Below, piece after piece: positions 46,061 through 57,256 of a stretch of DNA of 64,000 bases. The position numbers and the translations under genes were made by a program. The notes under the pieces were generated by a model that saw only the letters and a program-made list of their open reading frames with translations, was not told where the DNA came from and did no database searches. This DNA comes from Colletotrichum lupini (Eukaryota > Ascomycota > Sordariomycetes > Glomerellales > Glomerellaceae), in NCBI RefSeq assembly GCF_023278565.1, contig NC_064677.1, positions 992,001 to 1,056,000 of the forward strand, read 5' to 3'. Every line of letters starts with the position of its first letter. Position 1 is the first letter of the stretch.

Positions 46061-49000
46061 TTTTGCTCCTAAACTAGTTTAGAATTAGTTCTAAATTTAG
46101 TTATAAATAGTTCTAAGGGGTTTATACTTAAATAACTAGCTAAGGTATAATATCTTTTAATAATAAATATATCCCGCTAAGTAAGGCGAATATCTAATTT
46201 TAAAAAAAGGGTATTTTACTTAAGAAGGTATCTATTATATTCCCTAGATCTAAATATAATAATTAGTTCTAAATTAGTTCTAAAAGGATTCTAACCTATT
46301 TCTAAATATAAACTAATAACGGGACGAAACGATTACTCTATATATACGAAGCTTAATAGAGGGCTTTTATAGTATTAGTATAAGTATAAAACTTATCTTA
46401 ATCCTTAAGAGGTATTTATAAATAGGTCTAGTTAAGTCTAGTTATAATATTCCTCTAGGATTTATATTAAGCCTAAGGTGAGATCGATAGATTACCTAGT
46501 ATTAATTCCGAATTAGTTATAAACCTCTTCTAAATAAGTTCTAAATTACTTTACCTCGTAGTTAACTATATAATAAAAAGTAGTCCTCTTTTAATTAATA
46601 GAGTAAAATACTCCTTATTTAATTCTATTTTAAGTTTAGGGAGCGATCTTTTAGAACGTATTTCTTAATATTATAGTAGAAGTGGACTAAGTAAAATTAA
46701 ATATATCTTTTAACTTACTATTCCTAGGGGCGATATTATGGATCGTAATTAAGAGATAAATATTAACCGAACCCTTTTTAAATTAGTTCTAAACCGATTC
46801 CGAACCTTATATAAAAGGATTTTATAAACTTACTTATTAAGTTCTTATAATCTTAATTAATAGTAATACTTAATAACCCCTAGTTATGTTTAGAAAGATA
46901 TTTTTATTGGATAATATACCTAAAACGCTTTTTAAGAATTTAAAAAATAAGTTAGTATATCCTTTAGTATATCTTAGTACTCTTTATATTTATAAAGACT
47001 TAGAGGAGTAGAATAGCTATTTAAAAAGTTAGTAAATAGTTTAGAAATATTTTAAAATAGATTTAGAATCGCTTTAGAACCTTTTTAGGAAACTTCGTTA
47101 TACTAGCCTTAAATAACCTTAACTTTATTATAGCCCTTAATATACTTATAATTCGTATCTAATTAGAAAGTCGAAAAGGCATTCTTTTTCTAAAGTTCAG
47201 CTTGCTCTGGATAGAAAGTAATACAAATATAATTATACCTATTATTATCAAAATATTAAATATACTAAAAAGAAGTTAAAATAGATTCGGAGTCGATTTG
47301 GAAATAGTTCTTAACGCTTTATAAAATACTTACGTTAATATAATAACGGGCTTGTATATATTAATACTCGTTCTATATAGCTAAGCGAGATGACCTAGTT
47401 AGAAAATAAAGAGCTTCTTATATTTATATAATATTTATAAGCTAATTAGTATTACTAAGGGTACCGCAAATCTCTATAATAGTCTAACTATGGAATTTAT
47501 TATAGAGCTTAGTAAGCTCCTTTAATTATAAGAATATATCTAAAAGTAGTTAGGAACTAATTCTGAATATATTCGGAACGTTTTTCTTACTTAATCCGCT
47601 TCTTAATTAACTAATCTTTTTTATAATATTCCGAAGTTCTAAATAAATACTCTTAGGTATTTGGGTAGGCGGTAGAGGGGGGTGCTTATAAGTACTATAA
47701 GAAGTTAAAATAATTACTAGTCTTATAGTAATATTAACTAGTACCTAATAGTTCCATTTTACTAAACATAATATTTAGAGAATTTCTTCTAGGATAACAT
47801 AATTTGTATTTAAATTGTATTAGAATCACTTCGGAATATATTTAGAATAAATTTAGAACTAGCTTATTATAATATCGTAATTTCTGCCTATTACTCGTAA
47901 AAAGGTAACACTTATCTCCTCTTATTATATTAACCTCTTCTCCTTATAATATAGAGCGTATTAAAAGTAAATAGGCTTAGTATTTAATCGGAGGAAATTT
48001 AATATAATAGTTTTCGCTATTACTATATAGACTTTTATAAATACACTATATAGTAAGTAATTAAGTACTAGGAATGTACTAAAGAGATTCGGAATTAGTT
48101 CTAAATAGGTTGCGAATCGGTTTAGGATAATATATATATATTATATTAGTTATTAATAACCTCTATATTATAATTTTTATAGAATGGGGTATAAGAAGTA
48201 CTTGTTTCGAATTATCTAAGCTATGCCTTTATTTACTTATAAAAATAATTAATAAGGACTACTTCTAAACTAGTTCGGAATCGATTTAGAAAACTTATAT
48301 AATTACTCTTTTTTTTAGTAATATCCTATAAATACGTTTACGTATAGAAGTAATATTTTTAGCTATATCTTTTATAACTTAAGTATAGTTCTAATAAAGT
48401 AAAGTTTAGTTAAAATATAAACACGCTTTACTACTAGTATAATAATACGTAAAGCGTTTATAAACTTAATTTTATAAAAAAGCGGATATAGTAGTTTTTA
48501 GAGGTACTAAACGAGTATTATTATATTAAAACTATTAAGTTCGGAATTAGTTTAGAAATAGTTTAGAACGACCTTAGAAAGTATTATATACCGTTCCCTA
48601 TAGCGCTTTAATATCCTTTAGATATAAACTACGTATATTAATATAATATATAATACCTTCTTTACTTATCTTTAAATACTATATTAATTAATTATAATAT
48701 ATAATTTTTTATACTATAGTTCGGTAATTATTTCGTTAGTTCTAATACCCGCTTATAATAACTTCGGTAGAGATTAAAGTAGGTAATACTTTAAAAGTTT
48801 TATTAAAAAGGTTCTAAACCTATTTAAAATAGGTTTAGAAATAGTTTAGGAAAAGTCTTACTTTTTCTTATTTAAATAGACTACTACTTTTATAGAATTC
48901 TTAGAATATATTAAGATTATCTCGTACTTATTAATTAAAGTAATAAGGGTTAAAAAGTAGTATTAATAATTTAAGTTTAGGGAAAATACCCGCATCGTTT

Positions 49001-49263
49001 AGTAAATTTATTAAAGCTATTCTAAATAGGTTCTAAATCGGTCCTAAACCGATTCGGAACTATTTTAGTATAATTATAATTTCTATCCGAGGTATATAGG
49101 AGGAGAAGTTGAAAAAATTCTATTCTGGTATGTGGCCCGTGACCTGACCTATGGTGCACGGACAAAAAGTTGAAAATATGTGGGGTGGTCAGCTAACCCC
49201 CCCCCCCCCCCCACAGGTCAGTTTACCTGTGTTCACCATTAACCACATCCATATCTCGTGACA

Positions 49264-50435
49264 CCCTGTTTGTTGGGCAATTGAGAATTGTCTGTGTTGA
49301 TCGACAGTGCGGTGGCTGCACGCTTCGATTGCTTTTGGTCGATCAAGACGATGTAAACGGAGACGCTTGATCCCATCGTTTTCTCACGAATTACATGTTC
49401 GTTTCTTACCTGAGTATATTCAAGACTATGATGTGAGTTGCGAAGGTGACGTTCTCGACATGCAGGCCACAATGCCCCGTTTAGTCCGCTATAGCAATCC
49501 CTGGCTCGCTTGCACGAGTGGAGTCGTCTTGACTCAAACCCCATTCAATTTGCTTGAAACAACCTTCTCCCGAAGGCTCGTATACCACGAACATTGGACA
49601 ACACCCTCCAAATTCATATTCGAGAACTTATGATATGCTCTATTGCCCATGAAAATTCCTAATCATGCAACTCTCGGGTGAATTGTCGGGGTTCTTGTGC
49701 CGGAAGGGCGCAGGATCGTCCGGCCGCCCGTTGACCGGTCACCCGAGCTGACATGGCGATCACAGGCACAGCCGACGCATCCCACGGGAACCTGAAGAAG
49801 CTTAACCGGTGATTTTATATCCTTTGCCAACGGCGACTGGTGCAAAATCCAGTCCTGCTTTACCGCCAAATAGGCAAGTGCCGACAACTCCTTTACGATA
49901 CGACGTAGCAATGCATGGTTGCGGGGGCTAGGTGCAACCTTCGGCCTGATGTGCCATTAAGTTCGGACGACCATCGTTCCCACCCCGGTTCAAAATGACC
50001 CTGTTCAGTTCGTGTTTACCCTGAGGCTTTTGGTTGGAAACCCCGTTTGAGAATGAAAGTGCCCTCCAATATCCCTATGTCGTTCGCCGTGAGAGCCGTC
50101 TAAGTTTAGCGGCCCTCGGATCGTCATGTCATGGGGGGCCCCTGCGTCGGAGTTTTTCGCCTCTTTCCAAAAGCGATGTTTCCAGTCCCTGGCAGTGGGT
50201 GGAAAAATTGACGGTGTGGAGGTGAGTTCATCTATCTCGAGGGTTTGGCGGGGCTTTGACAGGGAACGTGAAGCCGAGCTAGCAATAGACATCAGCCGAC
50301 TGCCATCAACTTGAAGCTTGGTTGAAGAGGTATTTGACCAAGCCCGTTTCCCGCCCGTTCGTCTGGTCTCTTAGTCGAAGGAGCTTCATCGCCCATCTCA
50401 AGCGCGAACAAGTCTTCAGTCTCTCTTTGAAAAAA
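49264..50435. other. Intergenic region after element B
   Basis: About 1.2 kb of mixed-GC DNA. It opens with the 3' copy of CCCTG. Short open frames on both strands have no supportable features. The right part is presumably the promoter of the GH16 gene. Confidence 0.4.
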
Positions 50436-51323
50436 ATGGTCTGGTTCAACCAAGCCGCCCTCTTCCTGGGCAGCGCGCTGCTGGTGGCAGATGTGCTCCC
50501 CGTCGGGGCCGTCCGTACCATAATCCCTAAGACGAGCTTCGACTCCCAATCCAACTTCGACGCCGACTGGAACTACCTCTACCCCTGGGGCACCGACCAC
50601 AACGGCGGCGCTCGCATGACAAAGGACAACGTCAAATTCAGCGGCGGCACGTTGACCATTACAGCCAACAAGGTCAGCGGGCAGCCTCAAGCGACGCACG
50701 GCGGGCAAAAGATCAACATCAACTACCTCAGCGGAGCGATTCATGCAAAGGAGCACTTCAACGTCTCGCGCGGGGGCGGGTACGACTTTAGCGCCGAGAT
50801 CAAGGCGACGACGACAAAGGGCACGTGGCCCGCCTTCTGGCTGACGGCCGTCCAGGGGTGGCCGCCAGAAATCGACATGGCGGAGTGGAAGGGCAGCGGC
50901 AAGGTCAGCTTCAACACGTTCAACACGAGCTCCATCGTCGCCGCGAAGGACGTGACGTACCCCAGCCCGGGCAACTTCCACTCGTTCAAGTGCGAGACGA
51001 GGGACTTGAACGGCAAGGACGTGCAGGCCAAGTTCTACATGGATGGCAACCTCATCACGACGCAGGTGGGCGCCGGGTATTTTGGGAAGCCTATGTACTT
51101 GTGAGTAAAAGCTTGGCTTCTAAGCGTGAAGTTTAACAGATTGCTGACGCGAGGGGTGAACAGGATCATCAACTTGCAAATGGAGGGTTCCTCCGGTTCG
51201 CCCGGCCCAACGAGCAGTAAGCTTTCCCTGCCAATTTATCCGCGAACTCAAATGGCTGACAACCCCACCACAGACACGGAATATCAAGTCCGAAACCTCG
51301 AGGTACTGAGTTACAATCCTTGA
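50436..51323 (+). CDS. Secreted glycoside hydrolase family 16 enzyme
   Basis: Three exons, 50436-51100, 51164-51216 and 51274-51323, with introns of 63 and 57 nt (donors GTGAGT and GTAAGC), give 255 residues. Residues 1-25 are a signal peptide (ALFLGSALLVADVLPVGA). The GH16 catalytic motif ExDxxE is EIDMAE at 145-150: Glu145 is the nucleophile, Asp147 the assistant and Glu150 the acid/base. It is preceded by TWPAFWLT and followed by FHSFKCETRD. The C-terminus after splicing ends EYQVRNLEVLSYNP, the usual last beta-strand. GH16 enzymes cleave beta-1,3/1,4 glucans or related polysaccharides, or act on fungal wall glucan; the exact substrate is not clear. The upstream in-frame Met at 50322 would hide the signal peptide, so it was rejected. 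Confidence 0.92.
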
Positions 51324-52829
51324 AATGACGGCATGAATGATTCGAGCGAAGCGGCATAGTTTATGAGCACATTTTGCTCTCTACCTTTCCTGTATCTATT
51401 TCCATACCAAGGAGCACACTCCAAGTACATATCTCTGCCATAGTAAATACCATGGATGGCACTGTCAAATGCAGGATTGAGTGACGTGAAGTTATATACC
51501 CGCCTGTGGTAATAGCTGTGGCTTGCTTGATTGTACATGTATCTACGGCTGTCAGATCGTAGATGTCAGTCCCATGAGTGAATATTTGGCTTGCTTAGCT
51601 ACGATGCTTGGCAATTTTCTCTGCTGCGATGAGCAAAAGATCCCGGTGATGGTGTACATGCCTTAAGTCTTGCAACTTGAATCGGTCAAGGCCATGTAAC
51701 TAAAATCTCTAATACTTGTCACTTCCGTGGGTGAGAGGCCGTCCGTCAGCGGCCAGGAGCATCGCTTGCTGATGAAATTTGTCCTGTGCTCAAGATATCA
51801 GGATATTGACATATTGACGAGTGGAGTAGGAGGAGTAGGAAGAGGATAGCCGGTTGTGGATTGGCCACCCTCCTAGTGATTCTGCTTTCGTCGACGATTT
51901 TCCAGTGTACTTGAAGAGGTCTTACGTCCTTTGAACATAACCTTCTGTTTGAGTCAAGTCTTTCATACGCTTGCTCAAATATCTATGTTGCATGGCTGAG
52001 GGACTGGCCAACTACATATTAATCTGGATGCGGTTTCTACCTCAGGTCGTCATTTCCCCTATCGCGCATTCAGCTGTTAGACTTGTGGGGATACTTACCT
52101 GCGAGAGCGTCTCCTCTCTGTGTCAAAACAAGTCAACAGCAACTCTAGGTTTCTGCGTTTCTACCACCTGAGATGGCCGGCCTTGGCTTGATTATATTTG
52201 CATTCCGATACGTTGGGGATTGCGCTACATGGCGAACTTGAGGATTCTTTGAACTATGATTCTCAATAATGATCACTTAATGCTTTGAAAGATTTACTGT
52301 CAAACCAAGGACCCTTTGATTGAGCTGCGACAAAGCCAATCCGTGATCTGCTCCTTAATACCGAAGCCTTCCACCCTTCAGTACCGCTAATAAGGGCCCC
52401 TTCAATAGACGCAAGATAAGCAGAATCCAGGCTTCCTTGTGAGCATTCAATGATCTATGTGATTACCTCTTCATTGTGAAAGCTTTTGGATTTTCAAACA
52501 TTCGAAGATTTCTCCGTCAAATCCTAAGAAGCTCTTTCCTGGCTAGCAAGGTAAGGTACCTCCCTCACTTCATTCAAAGGAAGGAAGCGCTGAAAGACGC
52601 AATGGCAGGAGCGAGTGGTCTGTGCAGCGCCAGGCTTACGTAAGTGAGCTCCGCCGCCATTGCGTAGTGGGGCTGGTCACGTGGTACCGTGTTGGTCTCG
52701 TGTCTGGTCCGCTCGCGTCTTCGACCCCTGCCACCTTTTCCCTCCCCCACCATCTTTGATTCCCTGATTGTCGCGTCACTCACATTGCTGTTCACCAAGT
52801 CAAAGCCGGTTCGACAATGGAATGTCACG
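51324..52829. other. Intergenic region
   Basis: About 1.5 kb with no supported gene. It includes the 3' UTR of the GH16 gene and the promoter of the Crb2/Rad9-like gene. Short pyrimidine-rich runs (52725-52760) precede the latter. Confidence 0.45.
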
Positions 52830-55800
52830 ATGCCGCGGTCCAAAACCCTTCAAGCGGCAGAGAAGAAGGCTATCGAGGGCAGTAACGAATCACAAGACAG
52901 CCAAGCCATTTTCGACCGATATGTGGCAGAATACGGGATCGGCGTGGTACGTACGGCCATGTTTGCTTTTTCTAGGGTGGCGTTTCCCCCAGTGGAGGCG
53001 TATTTTCTGCCTGCCCTGAGCATGTCTGGTGGCTCTGCTGCTGGGCAATGGATTGGATTGGACTGGATTGATGGCGACAATTTAGCACTGCTACGACACA
53101 GGCCTTGCTGCGACTTCGCGCTAACTATTTCGGGCACCACCATAGACAAGCAGCTCGCCCCCAAGAGCATCGTCCACCGCGTCGCGACACACTTCGAGAG
53201 GCAATAAACGACATCGCGACAGTCTTCCTTCGCGCCATTCCGATCCATTAAGCCAAAGCGAAAGTCAGCGCACTGCCCAATCTTTCCCCAGCACTGCTCC
53301 TCTGGTAGCGAGTACAAAAAACGCGGTTTGTCACACCCCCACCGACTGGACAAGGATGTCTCACATGGGGCTGGGATGGCACTGACCAGAATAGCTACCC
53401 CAGCACGACGACGACCACGAAACTCCGTCACCCGCGTTGCCTGTTGTCGCTACCGCTGCGGATGCTGCAGACCCAGATTGCGGCCCAGACTCCGACACAA
53501 TTCCTGCGAGCCTGGCCTTGACAAGACTCAACATTCGAGACCACTCGAATTGTCTTGCAGCAGACCCAAACCCTCATGTCGACTACGACGCGATAAATCC
53601 GATACCTGAAGAGGTCTCCGCATCATGCACTACCGACAAAACCGCGAGGAAAGTCAATGCCCTCCCTAACGCTTCGGGCCCCGCGCTCTACACGAAAGTC
53701 AAGATGGACGTCTCGCAGCAATCCCCGACGCAAGATAACAACGATCGGGACTACGAGAACTACTACGAAGGCCCTTCATTTGTCGAGACGAGTCCTATTT
53801 CGCAGGACCACAGCGCCGAGCAGCCAGCGATACACGAGGAGGATTCCGCCGTTGTCGACTTCGGCAATCTCGACCATCTGATTCAAGGCGACACCCAGGG
53901 TGATACTCAGGGCGACGAAGAGCCTTCATCTTTCCCTGACCATGCCGCCCCTGTACACACCCGTGGAGCTTGGCGGAATCGCACTTCCAGTTCTCAACAA
54001 CAATCCTCTGTTCAGCGTACCGACGGCCAGTCCCCTTTGCTGCCGACCGTCCCTCCGCCACAGACCCCAGCGCAACGTCATAACCCTTTTGCTGGAAAGA
54101 AGCTAGGTGACCCTGCCTTAGCAGGATCCCAACTTTTTGGCCAGACGCAATTTTCATCCGCAGTGAAGCAATTCAGCCCTACCTCTTCGAGACCATCGCC
54201 ACACGTGTACGCCCACAACTCCATATCACCCAACATAGCTGAGACGTCGCCTCTTAAGAACCGGTACAACGTCACATCACCTCCCGATTTGCTTTCTTCG
54301 AGCCCTCAAGCTTTGCGAGTCCAAGGCCCGGCGCCCTACGACCGCCAACGTAGCCCGAGCAACTCTGCGCCTCTCGAAGATGGCACCATACCGGAGTCAC
54401 CGCAAATGCCTGCCACGAACACACGGGGCTTACCGGAACCGATGGGCATTTATGAAAGCATGATGGAATCACAAGAGAGGAAAAGAAAGAGTGCTGAGGT
54501 CCAGCCCGAACTTTCGGGAGAGGAATCCGACGACGTGGCCACGAAAATGGAGCGGAGGAAACGTGCTGCAATGAAAAAGAAGGCAGCCGCGCAAGATCTT
54601 ACAGCTATTCCTGTGCAGCGCGAAAGCTCTAATGCGTCTGTCGAAGTGCCCTCAACGACCAGAAAGCCGAGGAAACCCCCGCCGAGGAGAATGCGATACC
54701 GTGCTCGACGTGCTAACGAGGACTCGACTGCATCCGAAGATGAGGGCGACGGGTTCACAGTAGCCGATTCCCAGGGCCACGCAACCGATCAGCAAACTCG
54801 TGCCAGAAAGTCGCCTGACACCGTGGAAGTAGGCAATGGCACGAAGAATGGCCTTGTTTCGAGCAACGATGCGGTGCCCGACAGCGCCGGGCCAACCCAG
54901 AAGTCTGCCTCAAATGGTGGGGTACCTGGAACAGAAAGTTCGGGCAACGGATCTCGGCCCAAGGACCTCCTTATACCGGAAACCAGTCCCAACAATACTC
55001 AATCTCGGCCAGAAGGGAGAGATGATGTACCGCTAGACATGTCAGTAGACATTAAGAAGTCACAACAGGAAGAGGAACCAGGTGCACCGATGATCCAGCC
55101 AAACGATGTAGAAGCCGAGGCCGAGCTTCTACCCGAGACCCCAGAGCCCTCTCTCCCTCAGCCTTCTCGCCGCTCGAGCCGCAAGCCCAAGCCAACCCTC
55201 AAGGCACAGGTTCTCAAAGGTACTAACAGCGCCGTCGTGTCCTCAGATGCCGCCGCAACCAACGTGGCTACATCGCCAACTAAAGAGGAGCCAGATGAAC
55301 GTCGACTCTCGCAGCGAAACGGTGCTAAAGTGGTCGACGAGGCGATAGCTACAGATGTAATCCATGCAGTAATGAATTCGACGGTGAACGGCGAGCCGCC
55401 TATGCCATCTTCACCGCCCCTACCAAAGGCTGTCAATGGTGTTGGGCCTCCAGGTACGGGTCTTGGTGAGAGTCTTGCCGAGCAAGGTCCGGCAACGCCC
55501 GACAATCGTATCAATCCCGCCGCTCCAACAGCTCCTGGCTCAACAACATCAACACTCAGCGTACTCACAGCCACGCCGGTTCCATCCTCCAAGAGTCCGA
55601 CTGCATCACAAGAATCGGTGGAACTACCACCTCTCTCACCAGATAAGTCCAAACGTGGACGCCAGCCTGCCAAGGCTTTGCCTAGACTCGCTACTGGATC
55701 GAGAGCTCCCAAGCAAGGAACCCGCAAGCAGGTCCGGAGGGCAACTCGCCTTGATTCGGCGTCGACAGATGAGCTGCATCGATCGCCATCTGTCAACGGA

Positions 55801-56808
55801 TTCGAGAACAGCATCATTCAACCTCCGAAGACTAGCGTCAAAGGCAGCCGCCTATCGATGCTCTCTCACACATCGACGTCTAAAGACAACGCTAGTAAGC
55901 CTCCTATTTTTGCTGGCATGGCATTCGCGATATCTTTCCAATCGAAAAAAGACGGGGAAAAAGCGGATCACTTCGAGCAACGAATGGGTCAAAGTCGCGA
56001 GATAGAGAAAATGATTCTACAGTGCGGAGGCTTGTTGTTGAGCAATGGCTTTGACGAGCTCTTCGAGCCCAACGCTCTCGGAAGCATGGCAACCAGCCCA
56101 ACCTCAGAAACGAGGGACGAAAATCCACTGACGCTGACCCCGTTTGCGCAGACCATTGGTTTCACCGCCTTGATCGCTGATGGTCACTCCCGCAAGGTCA
56201 AGTACATGCAGGCTCTTGCTCTAGGGCTGCCGTGCATTTCGGACCGTTGGATTGCTACTTGCGTTTCGAAAGGGACTGTGGTCGATTGGCTCCCATACCT
56301 GCTCTGCGCTGGTCAATCCACTTTCCTCCGCGATGCCATCCGATCGCGATATCTAGCGCCCTATCCGGCCGCTGACGCACGACTTGTGGACGTCATTGAG
56401 AGGAGGCCGAAGATGCTGGAAGGGAGCCAAATCCTTCTCGTGATGAAAAAATCTAGGGCCGAAGAAAAGAAGATGCCATACGTGTTCTTGGCGCATGTCC
56501 TCGGCGCCACACTCTCAAGGGCGTACAGCGTCGATGAAGCGAAGGAGACCTTGAGGCAGCGAGAACTACTTGAAGACCCGTTTGATTGGGTCTATGTCGA
56601 TGAACATACCGGATCGGAGGAAGGATTGTTCAGCGCTGTTGCTCCCACATCGAAGCCTTCGAAAGCATCGAAGAAGCGAAAGAGGGCTGCTCCATCAACA
56701 GACGACGCTCCCCGGCCGCCAAAGAGAATCAGGACGTTGAGCAATGAGCTTGTCATACAGAGCCTCATTCTAGGACGGATGATTGAAGAAGGTGAAATGG
56801 AGGTCTAA
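52830..56808 (+). CDS. Crb2/Rad9/53BP1-like DNA damage checkpoint mediator with C-terminal BRCT region
   Basis: Exon 1 (52830-52946) codes 39 residues, MPRSKTLQAAEKKAIEGSNE onward. A phase-0 intron of 448 nt (GTACGT donor, CTGAC branch point, ATAG acceptor) leads to exon 2 (53395-56808), giving 1,176 residues. The long middle is disordered, Ser/Pro/Thr-rich, with SP, SQ and TQ sites, including a GDTQGDTQGDEE tandem TQ motif (near 53887) of the sort ATM/ATR-family kinases phosphorylate. The C-terminal ~300 residues form a BRCT-type region: AFAISFQSKKDGE, then IEKMILQCGGLLLSNGFDEL, then CISDRWIATCVSKGTVVDWLPYLL. A second repeat runs from MLEGSQILLVM to DWVYVDEH. This arrangement is that of fungal Rad9/Crb2, a nuclear adaptor activating the effector kinase after DNA damage. 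I could not locate a Tudor domain by eye. The long first intron may hide another small exon. Confidence 0.75.
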
Positions 56809-57256
56809 GTCACATGAGTGACCTGAATTGTATTACTACGTGAGATCTGGGATGGAAAAAAGGACGATGGGAGTTGTTACAAGGCACTTTGACGGCGTTT
56901 GAGCATGGGACGGACATGTTATGGGGATGATACCTTTAAGCGAGAGGCAAGCCTTGATATACTTTTGGTCAACGACCAATATCACCATAGTGATTCGAAA
57001 TGAATCAACAGGATTTAAGTCATGTTCCCTGCGAGATGATGAGTGGGTTCAGCAGTGTTTCACGAGGAGCACAAAGTAAAACAAGTTATTGAGCGCGAAA
57101 ACAGTAATCAATTCAGTGAAGTGATGGAGCCAGCCATGCCTTGTTAACAAAACGCCAAAGAACTCCTGATAGTAGGTACTTAGTTGCCCATCATTCCTGA
57201 CCAATCTCGACACCTTTTGGCATTTTATGCCCAGGTCGGGGTCCCAATTCCCACGA
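56809..57256. other. 3' regions of two converging genes
   Basis: 448 bp between the stop of the Crb2/Rad9-like gene and the end of the minus-strand Lys-rich gene. Nothing else is seen. Confidence 0.5.

Larger units (their letters stand above)
43257..49070. repeat. Dispersed clusters of 11-bp iterons
   Basis: Clusters of two to five tandem copies of an 11-bp unit close to TTCKRAAYYRR (examples AACTAGTTTAG, TTCGGAATCGA, TTCTAAATCGG). I locate them near 43257, 43390, 43521, 43701, 43911, 44050, 44340, 44438, 45591, 46068, 46260, 46500, 46780, 47035, 47276, 47541, 47812, 48078, 48262, 48538, 48809 and 49015. From 46260 on, spacing is mostly 240-280 bp. The unit length is not a multiple of three, so this is not a protein repeat. 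Both RIP-altered and CpG-containing versions occur. Confidence 0.7.
42845..49236 (+). mobile_element. 6.4-kb TIR DNA element of undetermined superfamily, RIP-mutated, with 11-bp iteron clusters
   Basis: Bounded by 26-bp inverted repeats (42845-42870 and 49211-49236, one mismatch), starting GTRAACACAGG and containing the internal palindrome CACAGGT-AAACTG-ACCTGTG. Flanked by a perfect 8-bp duplication, CATTAACC (42837-42844 and 49237-49244). An 8-bp duplication is known for hAT, P and Zisupton-type (KDZ) transposons; the termini do not look like standard hAT ends, so I leave the superfamily open. The interior is TpA-rich, with degenerate plus-strand protein text (45810-46060, 47335-47540). About 22 clusters of an 11-bp unit run through it. 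A 20-base C-run adjoins the right repeat. Confidence 0.75.
42493..49263 (-). mobile_element. Copy B of the 61-bp-repeat element, right repeat split by a 6.4-kb transposon
   Basis: Minus-strand copy of the element seen at 36073-38356. The left 61-bp repeat is 42493-42553. The right repeat is split: 42803-42844 plus 49245-49263, again exactly 61 bp when the insertion and one 8-bp duplication are removed. Flanking duplication is CCCTG (42488-42492 and 49264-49268). The interior (42554-42802) holds the same G-run, tRNA-like A and B boxes, and two tandem ~60-bp units (CTAGTCTGCTACTTT-type) that are degenerate in copy A. Confidence 0.8.

Noticed and set aside
43257..49070. CRISPR-like array or iteron clusters as introns
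   Set aside because: Units are 11 bp in tandem clusters without constant spacers, so not CRISPR. I could not find consistent GT-AG borders around the clusters, so introns are not supported.
50292..50981. Minus-strand open frame of 229 codons
   Set aside because: It lies antisense to the GH16 gene, which carries the signal peptide and EIDMAE motif.
55158..55817. Minus-strand open frame of 219 codons
   Set aside because: Antisense shadow of the disordered part of the Crb2/Rad9-like gene.
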